From positions 11,023,794-11,087,793 of the forward strand of contig NC_054536.1 in the NCBI RefSeq assembly GCF_017654505.1: a stretch of 64,000 nucleotides of DNA, read 5' to 3'. The position numbers and the translations under genes are program-made. Numbering within the stretch: the stretch's first letter is position 1; every line of letters begins with the position of its first letter. The stretch is from Polyodon spathula. Taxonomy: Eukaryota; Chordata; Actinopteri; Acipenseriformes; Polyodontidae. Under the pieces are notes generated by a model. That model saw nothing but the letters and a program-made list of their open reading frames with translations, had not been told where the DNA came from and searched no databases. Positions 44,889 to 59,992 of the stretch are shown piece by piece.

Positions 44889-46025
44889 CGAGGCCAAGAT
44901 TTATAAAAGGATTGCACATGTTTTCCGGCCGTAAAACGGGCACTGAGGGTTCTGAATTTTTGGATGGGATTTATAAAACACACGCAATGGTATAAACATG
45001 CAATTAATGCGTGATTTGCAGCGGTAATGTCTCTCTGTGCTTTAGCCCTTAATGCATAAGTAATTCTGTATATGCATATGTAATTCTGGGGTGTTTCTGA
45101 ACAAAACCGCTAAAATTAGTCTATTAAATATTCTGTCCAATTTATTAAAGATGCCGGTAATTGCGGGCCTCGTATTTGCATGATTTTAAGAACTCTGAAA
45201 AGCAGGCGTTAATTTGCCACAGTCAGACTGTAGGCTATATAAAAGGCAAGGTGATGTGGGAGACTTATTTGCAGCAAGAAGGAGGCATCATTTTCAAGGA
45301 CAAAGAAACATTAATTAACATTTTGCATACAGCTAATTTTTTAACCCTTCTGATCAAGTCAGTTTATAATACCATATTGTTTTACAAACTTGAGAATATA
45401 GAATCCATGTAAAAAAGGTTCTTAGAAGCATCTAAAAAGTCTCAGTTAGTCAGTTAGTTTGTAGCTAGAGCAAATACAGTACAGCTGGCTGTAGGCACAT
45501 CTGAATAATATAGCTATATTAGACAATACAGATATGCTTTAAAATCATACAGACAGAAATACAGACATACATAAGTGTGACACGATCTTCCTCGTGTCAC
45601 GCGTGTGGGTCGCCATTGTTCAAGCATACAGAGAGACAGACGTGGTGTTGATGTTGAAACGCAAGCACAGGCGCGCAGGTTTTATTATCAAACAAACAGA
45701 AAACGAAAGTAAAATAAAGATGGTCATGTGACGTTACCAGCGATGGTAACGCACAGAGGACTAGTACATCAAGCTGTACAAAAATGCAAAATAAAACACA
45801 GTACAACAAACTATAAATCAAAGGTGCCGTGGAAACGGCAGGCTTTGCAGCAGCCCCGATCCCTGTGCGTAATTTTCCACTGCTAATTGCGGTGAGGTGC
45901 ATAATCTCTTACCTAATTAGTCTTATAAAATAGGTTGTTATTTTGACGACGAGTGCGGCCGTACTGAACACGCACATTATGTGACTTTTTGCGGTTGGTT
46001 TTTCCCCTTTATAAATTTGGGCCTC
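44889..46025. mobile_element. Inverted-repeat DNA element, Harbinger-like ends
   Basis: The left end reads AGGCCAAGATTTATAAAAGG. The right end read on the other strand gives AGGCCCAAATTTATAAAGGG. An inverted repeat of this type fits non-autonomous PIF/Harbinger elements. The interior shows no transposase. 45,161-45,412 is open but unrecognised, and part of the interior looks like a separate LTR fragment. The flanking triplets CCG and CTG differ by one base, so a target duplication is only possible. Confidence 0.45.
45576..45890 (-). mobile_element. LTR-like fragment within the inverted-repeat element
   Basis: Begins TGTGACACGA, forming a perfect hairpin with TCGTGTCAC, then runs through CAGGTTTTATTATCAAACAA and AAAGGTGCCGTGG. 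These blocks are arranged like the reversed poly(A) signal and AAAGGTGCTG block of the Gmr1-like LTRs. The right end and target duplication were not found. Confidence 0.35.
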
Positions 46026-46144
46026 TGCGAGAGTTGTGTTGCCATAACCAGGGCTGCAGCTGATGGGGCCAGACTCCAGAGCCAAAAAGGGAGGTGCTGA
46101 TGGCCTTGGAATGGCTGTTTTTGCTGTGCACATAGAGAGGGATG

Positions 46145-46770
46145 TGTGACAGGGCAGAAGCCCTGCATAGGTAAATTATGTTTTTTATGAGACTGTGTGA
46201 ATAAAAATAATAGTTTCAATTTCTTTGGCAGGGATGCAGTTAAAATGTAATCTCTGCCATATCCTGATGCAGAATGGAGCTAGTGCTTAATTGAGTCATT
46301 GAGAATCAATTAAGCCCAGTCACATGCTATAAAAGGGGAGCCAGATCATTTGTTTTCAGAGAGAGTTTGAGGAGAGAAAATCGAGTGTTTGGAGGTGATT
46401 ATTGACAGGAAACTATTAAAAAAAAAAGGTCCGAGTTGTTTGTTTTTTTAGGTTCTGCTCATTATTACCTTGTTTCTTTTGTGCATTTTGTTAACCGTTT
46501 TGTTACAGAGCTGAAGGGACTAGCCCTCCTCATTAGATAGGGAAATTATTGTACAGCTGCAGCCTTTCACAACAAGGACTTTGTTTATTCTGTGTGAAAA
46601 GTATGATTTTGTTACTTTTTGGAGCTGCACTGAGTGTGCCAAAATAAATGTGTGTGAAAGCATTTTATCCTGCCTCTGTTGTCATCTGTTTGCCTCTACC
46701 CACACACACGGGTCCCTACTTAAAAGAACCAGCTGCCCTACTCACTATCCACTTGGGGTGCACTTCCACA
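46145..46770 (+). mobile_element. Solo LTR-like sequence
   Basis: TGTGACAGGGCAGAAGCCCTGC...GGTGCACTTCCACA, ~626 bp, with TG...CA ends. It contains a TATA box GCTATAAAAGGGGAGCC at ~46,330 and AATAAA at ~46,642, placing U3-R-U5 on the plus strand. It is related to 44,670-44,888 and to the nested solo LTR at 20,067. The flanks (ATGTG / GTGTG) match at four of five bases if the left edge is moved by two bases, so the target duplication is only weakly supported. Confidence 0.65.

Positions 46771-49536
<2,766 letters not shown>

Positions 49537-49616
<80 letters not shown>
49537..49616. repeat. (TA)n microsatellite
   Basis: About 40 units between the Tc1-like right end and an inverted L2-like tail. 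Confidence 0.95.
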
Positions 49617-49619
<3 letters not shown>

Positions 49620-49680
49620 AATTGCGCCTTTCATAGTGGACCACCACCACAAAGCGCTTTACAGAGGCAGGCTGTTAACT
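49617..49680 (-). repeat. L2-like 3' tail, inverted
   Basis: Reverse complement of the block at 42,045: GCGCCTTTCATAGTGGACCA then AAAGCGCTTTACAG. Its AT-rich tail side touches the TA microsatellite. Confidence 0.75.
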
Positions 49681-50848
49681 GTACTAAAGCAGGTGTATAG
49701 AGAACAATATTGTCTATATTATACCATAATGTGAAGCCCACATTAAGGGAACCTGGGATCAGTAACAGAAGTATGAGAGAGAACATGTATAATTGCTTTC
49801 TGGGAGCAATGACATCACTACACACATGGACAGCATGCCAGGGGATCAATAAAAGCTGCCTCTCTACATTCGCAAGACAGGTGGCTGTTGTATTTAGATA
49901 CTATAAAATTACAAGAACAGTTGAGGCACAGTCTTTTATGGGTATGTTATCCTGTCAGTAGCTTCTGTCAAGGTGATCTTTCTTTATGTCTTTATCTGCA
50001 TAGCATCAGTATAAACACAGTGTCAAAGTTAATGACAATGCTGGTTTTAACCAATTCACAGCTGAACACATTTAGTCAGAGCCAAACATTTTTTCACTAT
50101 AATCTTATTTACCTGTTAGAGACTTTTTGAAGTGCATAACAAAAAATGTTTACTCTAGAGTCAGCACAATTCCGAGGTTAGTTTTTGAACAAGAGCGCCG
50201 TTCCGGTGTCACAGGAAATTTGTAGACCGTGAAAAAGTAGATATCGCCTTTGTGTTTTATATTGATGTACAATTATATTTACGTTAAAATGTGTAATCAT
50301 TTAAAACATTTTTACAGGAATTTGTATGGCCCCCCCATCCCTTCGCAATACAGTTTAGTGGAAAATATATATATTTTAAGTTGTAATATAGTCAGTATAT
50401 CAATATTGAAGCCGTATTAATTATGTTATATCTTTAATATATGTATTACACATATCAATGAGCTTATTGTTATCGTGGATTTAAAACAAACATGCATGCA
50501 TATTGAAGCAGTGAGGGATCAAAAACTGCAAAAATCACTGCAAATTTCCCGTGGAACTTTTAGTATAAGGGAGCCTACATAAACACGTGCTTAATGTATG
50601 ACAGGAACGACATTTTTGAAGCAAAAAATAAGCAATATATATTTAATTTTTACTAAAAACACATTTAATGAAATATTCAAATACGTTTGTTAAAGAATAA
50701 AACGGTGCAATCAATCTGAAGATAAAATTAATCAAATATGAATTTACTTTAGACCTATATTAAATAAAAATGACTTTACAGCTAGATTGATTCATTATTC
50801 AAAGACAAGAGGGAGAAAAAAATGTCAGCCATCATTAACACTGTAATT
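49681..50848. other. Spacer
   Basis: No recognisable feature. Confidence 0.5.
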
Positions 50849-50871
50849 CCCCCCCCCCCCCCCCCCCCCCC
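50849..50871. repeat. C-run (23 bases)
   Basis: Uninterrupted C tract. Its complement could form G-quadruplex. Confidence 0.95.
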
Positions 50872-51017
50872 GCCAACCAATGCAAGCTCTAAACTGTGAG
50901 CTGTTCGCTTCGCTGCAGCCTAAGTTAAAAATGATGGCCTCAGCTAAAACTAGCATTAAGGGAAACAGAAAAAAATAACTAAAAAATGAGCGATTTTACC
51001 ATTTGTCTTACAGCCTT

Positions 51018-51110
51018 TAAAGCACTGGTTTTCAACTTTGTCATCTCAAGTACCAGGGTTTCCAGCAGGGACCACCAAGTGTACCAGTAACTGTGTCCAA
51101 TCTAAAGCCC
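51018..51110. repeat. Possible hAT-like element end
   Basis: CACTGGTTTTCAACTTTGTCAT followed by CTCAAGTACC resembles the CAGTGGTTCTCAACCTTTT terminus common to many hAT derivatives. No second end was located. Confidence 0.25.
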
Positions 51111-53438
51111 GATTTGCACAGAACTAAAAATCACCACATTTTATAAACAGGTGATTTCAGAATTTTTACCATCATCGATGAAATGTAGTCACATGCGAAT
51201 CCTCCATTTCTTTTTATCCCAGATTATTTTTCTCAGAGGTTCTCTAACTCCTTCGATTATTTTACAGGACATCGGGTCCTTCTGTAAAATTTCAAACTCA
51301 GGCGTCCTGTCTCTTTTTTTATTACCTTGTGAATCGACCATGTCAGTGTTATGTTAGAACTGATACAGCATTTACGAGGTATTCAAAAGCGCCTTCACTG
51401 GCCACAACATTGCATTTTATTTTTAATTTAACGACTTTTGTTGAGTAAAAGCTAATCCACGTCTGGGAGATTACTAGACATCCTCTGCTTTTGGCCAGAT
51501 GGTTTTTACTCCCTTGTGAATCATGCTTTAAATGGCTGTAGTAAAATAGAGACCTATAAGTACTCAACAAGTTTCCAATGAAAAACAAGAGGATGGACCT
51601 GAGGAACCAAACATCAGGTAAGGTAGGATAGTCTTTTTGTTATCAAATTTGTATGTTTGATAATTGCATAGTAGTGTTTCTAAATGTGATTGTGAGGTGA
51701 AACATCACAGTTCTTAATAGGGTGACTGAGTTAATTCCAAGTTTGGAGTGTAGTTCATTTTTACTTACTGAAATTTTTTTATAAATTGTTAACCTTTCCT
51801 ACTGTCAGTTTTCCTGCCACTCGCTGTCAAGCTACAAGTATGACAGCTTCCACTGGATATGCTCCATCACACAGCACAGGCCAGCAAGACAAGGTGCAGT
51901 GCAATTTGGACTGGTTTAATTTTCATTTAACTAAATAATCTAACTAAAATGAAGAGCTCTTCTCTCTGGTAGGCTATCCTAGTGTGAAAGGAGGCATAGC
52001 CACATGTCCACTCATATTAATATTAATTTCCACACATCCACTTGATAAATTCAATTCAATTCCTGACTGTAAACTGAAATGTCCCAAGGGCTGAAAAACT
52101 AATTTTCCTCCCATCTTGTTGGATTATCTTGCCCAGCTCGGACACACACACACACACACACACACACGACATACTGCACTGAATATCATTAACAATAACA
52201 TAGCTGTGATGCCACTGTCACAAAGTAGTACTACAGAAAGTGTAGATTGCTGCAACATTGACAATGCATTCAACTACTGGAAACAGTGAATGCCATACGA
52301 ATTCAAGAAACTGATTTTTTTTTTAAACTTCAAATGTAATAGTGTCAGTTAGTATGTGTATTTTTGTATTTTTGACTTAGTTTTTGTTATTTATGTAATT
52401 ACATGTAAAATTAAGTATTCGAATGTTACTACCTTTATTGATATTAGGACAACGCCTGCACTTTTTTCCACTACAGCTGACTGAAGGGATGTAGTATCTT
52501 GATGGGCTAAGGCAAAGACACCAGTGGACTGCTGACCATTGTATACTCTGGAAAATTTCCCACTGTTGTGTGGTGCGGTATAATACAGCATGTTAAAGGG
52601 TGGTGATATATGCTAATTAGATATTTTAGCAGTTGGTATTTTTTTTTTTTTCCCAGCTAAAACTTTGATGTATTCTGCTGTAAACTGGAAAAATACCATG
52701 TAGTGCAGTAAAAAGTTAACACATAGTAACCAGGGGGAAAAAAAAGAAAACACCCTTTAGTGACTGAGGCACTTAGACAGGTAGATATTCCGATTACATG
52801 CATAATTCTTTTGAACATGTAGCCCTTAAAGCAAATGGTAATCCTGTTTGGAACTTTCCATTTATTATGTCAGCTGGCACAATAATTAATTCAACAACAC
52901 CAGTTTGTAATATTGATAAACAGCATACAAATAAAGCTAGTTCATTTTTTGTCATGGTTAAATAATTATTTGGAATTGGTGTTCTGCTATATCCTGCGCC
53001 ATATTGGAGAGGTACCAGCCATCAACAATGCATTATGTAAATCTAACCAATTCTAAAGTAGAACATTTCCAAGTCAATTGGCTCACATTCCAGTAAAGTG
53101 AGGCTGTTGAGGGAGATTTGGATCTCCAGTATGGATCTGGAGCAGAAACTTGTTGTCAACCATGAATCAAGGGAATTGAGTGATTGAAAGGATTAAGCGT
53201 GCATTGTGTCCGACAACTTTTACAGCGTAATTAAAGATGTATTATAACAGGCAAAGACTCTACATTCATTTACAATGGTAATGTGTGAGAGCTGTAAGTG
53301 GATTTTGTTTGACAAAAGTTTATCGTATATTTTAGAATGAAAAACTTCTAAATGTGTGATTCCTAGTGGGACAACAGTGAGCAATTAGCGCCTTTGAAAG
53401 CAAAGGAAAAATGTGCAGGCTGATAAGTTAAATATAGG
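51111..53438. other. Spacer
   Basis: No gene. A (CA)n tract of 14 units at 52,142-52,169. The final five bases (ATAGG) are the target duplication of the next element. Confidence 0.5.
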
Positions 53439-54151
53439 TGTGGAAGGGGTGTGGGTAATTCACTGACCAGGAGACAGACAGGTGTATTTGTAAACACCAC
53501 ATAGGTGCCCAGTTTTATTTTGGACCGGTTCTTATTTTTCTCCGGCAGAGGGCACTGTTGACCGTGGGCTGCCTATCAACGATGATAGACAGCACCACGG
53601 AAATACCACAGCTGGTACACGAACAGCAAATGCACTCGCAGGTGCTCAAAGAAATAATAATGAAAACAGAAGGCAAAAAGAACAAGGGAAAATAAAACAG
53701 TAATAAAACTACAAATAAAAGGTGCTGTACTCAGCAGCGTTATCCCGGTCGCCGCTACCCGCACGACCCGGATCACCGTCCTACTCTGTCAGCTATCTAG
53801 CCTGCTCTTTTACAATACGCCGGGGTCTGCCCAAGGGTTCCCCGCTCTCTCTCTTTCTCGCTGTGAGTTTATTTAATCCCGGCTGATTCCCGGTCCTGAA
53901 TCAAAGCTTCCGCACTCATGGTGCGTCTAAGTGGGCAGACCTGAGGAAACAACAGAGCGTTATTTTATAGGTCCAACAATCACCCAAGACCCGCCTCCCA
54001 GCCATTCAGAGAGGGGGAAAGTCCACACACACCCTTTCCCACCTCCCCGTGTCATTGCCATGACTCACAGGCGGCTGTTGGGCGACTGCCGCCCTCTTCC
54101 TGCAGCCCGTGAACACGCCAATAGAGTCAGCACAGATCTCTCCCTGTTACA
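53439..54151 (-). mobile_element. Solo LTR of the Gmr1-like family
   Basis: 713 bp, TGTGGAAGGGGTGTGGG...CTCTCCCTGTTACA, homologous along its length to the LTRs at 18,338 and 21,811. It is flanked by ATAGG on both sides (53,434-53,438 and 54,152-54,156). It keeps blocks that each of the other two LTRs lost. On the minus strand it has an intact TATA box, CCTATAAAATAACGC, at ~53,970. No internal element sequence is present, so it arose by LTR-LTR recombination. Confidence 0.92.
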
Positions 54152-55129
54152 ATAGGATACATTCTCAGTCATCATGCCCATGGCTTTACAAAAGAGTTTT
54201 GCAACAGGTACATTCCATTGTCACTGTGCTACTGTATTATTTACGTGATATAGCCAAAAAAAAAAAGAAGCTATTTAAAAAAATAATAATAATTGTAATT
54301 CTAAAATTGATCGAAGCTGCCATTTTAAACACAGGATATGAGATATGAATAACTGGTTTAAAAGCAGTTAGAATTATTAAATTCCATCAAATTAGAACAC
54401 TTGTGTTATGCAAATTCCAAAACCCAACCATCCCCTTTAGTCATCTGTCTAAGAACTTTAATGCAGTATAAGTGAAGAAAATAAAACAAAAATGTTTAAT
54501 CAATGCTTCATTGCCTTGTAGAATGCAATGACATATTGACTACTAAAATGATGACTAATAGCATGTAACCAAAGAAAGATCAGCATGCAATAAATTGAGA
54601 CAGGAAATAATAATTCATCTGAATCAGAATTTGGATTAACCCCGATGCCCCGGACTGCTCTAATTTCGGTACTTAGCCCCGATGATGCAAACTCTCTTCC
54701 GGGATGACTTTTGTATATAAATATGATTTGCTCATCATAACGCAAAATTATTGCATCAGGAAATACACAATGCATTATGTTTATATGCCAAAAATGAAAT
54801 ATACTTATTTGTTTGCTTGCTTTAGTGGTGGCGTCATTTATTGCAGTACCCCAATATACAAAAGTTAGATTTATAGCTTTCTCACCATTTATAGTTTGTT
54901 TTTCTATACACTTTTTTGTTGTTGTTATAGTTCGTTTTTTTATTGACTTTTATTTTTATATATTTGCTATTTGTGGTTATATTGAATTCTATAACACATT
55001 TTGTACATACATTTTTTTCTTCATAATGCAAAATTACTGAATAATTTAATAAAAGCAAATGCATTTTTTACTTGTCTTTATCCATACATTTCAGGTTGAA
55101 AAGGTTTACATATGATTTGGTTTTACGTA
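54152..55129. other. Spacer
   Basis: No recognisable feature. Confidence 0.5.
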
Positions 55130-55440
55130 TTTATTTTAGGCTCAGCTCACCGCTACCCCCCATTGACTCGGGAGCGGTGAAGACAAACACAAGATGTCCT
55201 CCAAAATGTGTGCCATCAGCCGACCACTTCTTTTCACTCTGCAGGCCCGCCATGCAGTAACCTGAGCTTCGGAGGACAACGCAGCTCTGGGAAGCTTACA
55301 GGCAAGCCCGCAGGTGCCCGGCCAACCTATAGAGGTCAATGGTGCGCTGTGAGCCAAGGACACCCTGGGCGACCTATGCCCTCCCCATCCATGTGACACT
55401 CGGCCATTTGTGTGCTGCCCCTTGGGAACTCTCGTCCACA
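55130..55440 (-). repeat. GC-rich interspersed repeat, copy 3 (SINE-like)
   Basis: Same blocks as copies 1 and 2 from TTTTAGGCTCAGCTCACCG through GACAACGCAGCTCTGG and AGCTTACAGGCAAGCC to GGACACCCTGGGCGACC. It extends further right than copy 2 (CCTTGGGAACTCTCG). The left tail side is short, so the A-rich tail seems lost. Confidence 0.78.
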
Positions 55441-56641
55441 TACTCATGCCTGTATATGTCAATTCTAGGCAGGAAAGGGTTAAGGCTCATCCTCAGAGGA
55501 TGCAAATTTGTTCAGATCCATCCAGCTTCATATTTTGTCCTGGTTATACATATTTATAAAATTGTATTATTATTATTTTTATACAATTTACCATTTCTCT
55601 ATGCATTACCATGTTTTCACTATGTTTTACTATACTTATTTATTTACCATGTTAAAACATGAATAAGGGGGTAGGTCTACTGATGTAATACCACTGACAG
55701 TTCCTATAGAAAAGCTGTATCCTAATTAAAAGATGCATAACAATAAACCGTTTTTCCTCTCCACGAATTCTCTTTTTAAATGCTAACTCACATCTCCACT
55801 TCTATTATTATAATCATATTTTTTTTTTATTTATGCTTGAATTTTCTGTTTTGTCTCTTTTCACAGCAGCACTATGCATCTCTTTGCCATGACATTGAGA
55901 ACAGCTTTGCTTATCAGCAAATGCGAGCTGTGCTGTGAAGATGTTCTTATTATTTAACTATGGAAGAGTATTTGCATAGATGCAAGCTTTTAAATCCATG
56001 AGATGCTAAACCAATATGCAAGATTATTAAAAGTCTAATTTAAATTAATTAAACGGTTCCAATTTTAAGGAGCAAGGCTGCATTGAAAAAGAATACAAGT
56101 ATTTTTAAATGGCCCTTCTCTAGCTGATGCGATGACAGCTTCCATGAATGTGCTTCACTATGAAATGTAGGTTTTAACTGTTTTTTGCATTTGCCATTTT
56201 TTTGTTTGTAATTACCTCCCCGTTGTGTCTTTATTCTGTCTTCTGTATCCTTGGATATGAGCCATCTCAAGAATCTTTCCTGGTCAAAGAAAAAAAAAAA
56301 AAAAAAAAAAACATTAATGATGAGAGGAACGGTAGTTCCTCATGCAAGGTTACAGCGAAATGCGAGATATGCCAGTGATGACTATTTATATAGCACAGGT
56401 AAATTACATGTTTTCAGGGTATTGGTGCAGCAAAAGTAAATCAGCCAAAAGCACCATTCCACTTTTAATTTGTAGTTCCCAACACTCTTTCGTGAAATGT
56501 TGAAAAAAAAAGTAAATACCTGTCATACAGTAAGAGAAAGGAAGGTAAAAATTTATATTACAGGAAATGTGATTTTAATGCCAATGACAAATGTACTTAT
56601 ATTAAATTACTTATTTCTGTTTTAAAATTGAACATCTGTCT

Positions 56642-56674
<33 letters not shown>

Positions 56675-56690
56675 TTATATGAATAAAACA
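55441..56690. other. Spacer with A-runs
   Basis: No gene. A-runs at ~56,289-56,310 and ~56,644-56,672. Confidence 0.5.
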
Positions 56691-56694
56691 AAGC

Positions 56695-56752
56695 TTGGTG
56701 GGATTTGAACCTACCACCTTTGCTTTGCAAACGTCTTGTGTAACTATCAGTA
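56695..56752 (-). repeat. tRNA-like segment (SINE head or tRNA relic)
   Basis: On the minus strand GGTGGTAGGTTCAAATCCCA can form a T-arm with a B-box-like GGTTCAAATCC. It is followed by CACCAAGC and, across 25 bases, a long T-run. An anticodon arm with a proper 7-base loop is not convincing, so a SINE head or decayed tRNA is more likely than a working tRNA gene. Confidence 0.4.
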
Positions 56753-57821
56753 TATACAGTACTGTGCAAAAGTTTTAGGCAGGTGTGAAAAAATGTTGTA
56801 AAGTAAGAATACTTTCAAAAATAGACATGTTAATAGTTTATATTTATCATTTAACAAAATGCAAAGTGAGTGAACAGAAGAAAAATCTACATCAAATCCA
56901 TATTTGGTGTGACCACCCTTTGCCTTCAAAACAGTATCAATTCTTCTAGGTACACTTGCACAAAATCAGGGATTTTGTAGGCATATAGTCAGGTGTATGA
57001 TTAAACAATTATACCAAACAGATGCTAATGATCATCAATTCAATATGTAGGTTGAAACACAATCATTAACTGAAACAGAAACAATGTGTAGGAGGAATAA
57101 AACTGGGTGAGGAACAGCCAAAATCAGCTAACAAGATGAGGTTGCTGAAGACAGTTTACTGTCAAAAGTCATACACCATGGCAAGACTGAGCACAGCAAC
57201 AAGACACAAGGTAGTTATACTGCGTCAGCAAGGTCTCTCCCAGGCAGAAATTTCAAGGCAGACAGAGGTTTCCAGATGTGCTGTCCAATCTCTTTTGAAG
57301 AAACACAAAGAAACAGGGAACGTTGACCGTAGACGCAGTGGTCAGCCAAGGAAACTTACTGTAGCAGATGAAAGACACATCATGCTTACTTCCCTTCTCA
57401 ATCAGAAGATGTCCAGCAATGCCATCAGCTCAGAATTGGCAGAAGACAGTTGGACCCTGGTACACCTATCTACTGTCCAGAGAAGTCTGGTCAGAAGTGG
57501 CCTTCATGGAAGACTTGCGACCAAAAAGCCATACCTCTGACGTGGAAACAAGGCCAAGCAACTCAACTATGCATGAAAACATAGGAACTGGGGTGCAGAA
57601 AAATGGCAGCAGGTGCTCTGGACTGATGAGTCAAAATTTGAAATATTTGGCTGTAGCAGAAGGCAGTTTGTTCGCCAAAGAGCTGGAGAGCGGTACACGA
57701 ATGAGTGTCTGCAGGCAACAGGGAAGCATGGTGGAGGTTCCTTTCAAGTTTGGGGCTGCATTTCTGCAAATGGAGTTGGGGATGTGGTCAGAATTAATGG
57801 TCTCCTCAATGCTGAAAAGTA

Positions 57822-59477
57822 CAGTGGCTTGCGAAAGTATTGACCCCCCTTGGCATTTTTCCTATTTTGTTGCCTTACAACCTGGAATTAAAATGGATTT
57901 TTTGGGGGTTTGTATCATTTGATTTACACAACATGCCTACCACTTTGAAGATGCAAAATATTTTTTATTGTGAAACAAACAAGAAATAAGACAAAAAAAC
58001 AGAAAACTTGAGCGTGCATAAGTATTCACCCCCCCCCCCAAAGTCAATACTTTGTAGAGCCACCTTTTGCAGCTATTACAGCTGCAAGTCTCTTGGGGTA
58101 TGTATCTATAAGCTTGGCACATCTAGCCACTGGGATTTTTGTCCATTCTTCAAGGCAAAACTTCTCCAGCTCCTTCAAGTTGGATGGGTTCCGCTGGTGT
58201 ACAGAAATCTTTAAGTCCTACCACAGATTCTCAATTACATTGAGGTCTGGGCTTTGACTAGGCCATTCCAAGATATTTAAATGTTTCCCCTTAAACCACT
58301 CGAGTGTTGCTTTAGCAGTATGCTTAGGGTCATTGTCCTGCTGGAAGGTGAACCTCCGTCCCAGTCTCAAATCTCTGGAAGACTGAAACAGGTTTCCCTC
58401 AAGAATTTCCCTGTATTTAGCGCCATCCATCATTCCTTCAATTCTGACCAGTTTCCCAGTCCCTGCCAATGAAAAACATCCCCACAGCATGATGCTGCCA
58501 CCACCATGCTTCACTGTGGGGATGGTGTTCTCGGGGTGATGAGAGGTGTTGGGTTTGCGTCAGACATAGCGTTTTCCTTGATGGCCAAAAAGCTCAATTT
58601 TAGTCTCATCTGACCAGAGTACCTTCTTCCATATGTTTGGGGAGTCTCCCACATGCCTTTTGGCGAACACCAAACATGTTTGCTTATTTTTTTTCTTTAA
58701 GCAATGGCTTTTTTCTGGCCACTCTTCCGTAAAGCCCAGCTCTGTGGAGTGTACGGCTTAAAGTGGTCCCATGGACAGATACTCCAATCTCCTCTGTGGA
58801 GCTTTACAGCTCCTTCAGGGTTATCTTTGGTCTCTTTGTTGCCTCTCTGATTAATGCCCTCCTTTCCTGGTCCATGATTTTTGGTGGGCGGCCCTTTCTT
58901 GCCAGGTTTGTTGTGGTGCCATATTCTTTCCATTTTTTAATAATGGTTTTAATGGTGCTCCGTGGGATGTTCAAAGTTTCGGATTTTTTTTATAACCCAA
59001 CCCTGATCTGTACTTCTCCACAACTTTGTCCCTGACCTGTTTGGAGAGCTCCTTGGTCTTCATGGTGCCCCTTTCTTGGTGGTGCCTCTTGCTTAGTGGT
59101 GTTGCAGACTCTGGGGCCTTTCAGAACAGGTGTATATATACTGAGATCATGTGACAGATCATGTGACACGTAGATTGCACACAGGTGGACTTTATTTAAC
59201 TAATTAGGTGACTTCTGAAGGTAATTGGTTGCACCAGATCTTATTTAGAGGCTTAATAGCAAAGGGGGTGAATACATATGCACGCACCACTTTTTCCGTT
59301 ATTTATTTTTTAGAATTTTTTTAAACAAGTTATTTTTTTCATTTCACTTCACCAATTTGGACTATTTTGTGTATGTCCATTACATGAAATCCAAATAAAA
59401 ATAAATTTTTATTCCAGGTTGTAAGGCAACAAAATAGGAAAAATGCCAAGGGGGGTCAATACTTTCGCAAGTCACTG
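57822..59477 (-). mobile_element. Inner full-length Tc1 element, family C
   Basis: 1,656 bp with inverted ends CAGTGGCTTGCGAAAGTATT and, inversely, CAGTGACTTGCGAAAGTATT. Both continue GACCCCCCTTGGCATTTTTC and TATTTTGTTGCCTTACAACC. TA flanks both sides (57,820-57,821 and 59,478-59,479). The ends are still highly similar, so the insertion is fairly recent and clearly younger than its host element. Confidence 0.95.
58044..59063 (-). pseudogene. Tc1 transposase, family C, nearly full length
   Basis: Span of 1,020 bases, about 340 codons, the normal Tc1 length. ATG at 59,063 opens MKTKELSKQVRDKVVEKYRS. A frameshift follows at GLGYKK (an extra or missing base in an A/T run, ~58,990), so the rest of the DNA-binding region is out of frame. 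The catalytic part is clean from [14 protein letters not shown] (58,514) through [18 protein letters not shown] and [11 protein letters not shown] (Glu present). A TAG follows at 58,216-58,218. The C-terminus then continues in frame to GGSTKY and the stop at 58,044. One frameshift and one stop are the main lesions I can see. Confidence 0.88.
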
Positions 59478-59992
59478 TACAGGCAAATACTTATCCATCA
59501 AGCAATACCATCAGGGAGGCATCTGATTGGCCCCAAATTTATTCTGCAGCATGACAACGACCCCAAACATACAGTGAAAGTCATTAAGAACTATCTTCAG
59601 CATAAAGAAGAACAAGGAATCCTGGAAGTGATGGTATGGCCCCAACAGATCCCTGATCTCAACATCAACAAGTCTGTCTGGGATTACATGAAGAGAGAAA
59701 AGCAACTGAGGCTGCCTAAATCCACAGAAGAACTGTGGTTAGTTCTCCAAGATATCTGGGCTAACCTACCTGCCGAGTTCATTCAAAAACTGTGTGCAAG
59801 TGTACCTAGAAGAATTGATGCTGTTTTGAAGGCAAAGGGTGGTCACACCAAATATTGATTTGATGTAGATTTTTCTTCTGTTCACTCACTTTGCATTTTG
59901 TTAATTGATAAACTATTAACATGTCTATTTTTGAAAGCATTCTTACTTTACAGCATTTTTTTCACACCTGCCTAAAACTTTTGCACAGTACA

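Larger units (their letters stand above)
57178..59858 (+). pseudogene. Tc1 transposase, family A, split by the nested element
   Basis: The start at 57,178 gives MARLSTATRHKVV and a helix-turn-helix with GLSQAEISRQTEVSRCAVQ. The GQPRKL linker and a second DNA-binding helix follow, to 57,540. A frameshift or stop near 57,540 precedes the catalytic part: WTDESKFEIFG (first Asp, ~57,620) and KHGGGSFQVWG. The frame is cut at AEKY by the inner transposon. It resumes at 59,480 and carries [12 protein letters not shown] (second Asp). At the third catalytic position this copy has AAG (Lys, 59,670-59,672) in LNINKSVWD, where the 1,574 copy has Glu. It ends GGHTKY at 59,858. It is inactive for at least three independent reasons. 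Confidence 0.92.

Noticed and set aside
45161..45412. 83-codon open frame as transposase of the inverted-repeat element
   Set aside because: No Harbinger or other transposase motif; likely chance frame.
56695..56752. Functional tRNA gene
   Set aside because: T-arm is good but the anticodon arm and acceptor stem do not pair convincingly and the 5' half is not identifiable.
57368..57922. 184-codon frame overlapping the outer Tc1 transposase
   Set aside because: Alternative frame of the transposase that runs into the nested element. The true frame carries the DNA-binding and catalytic motifs.
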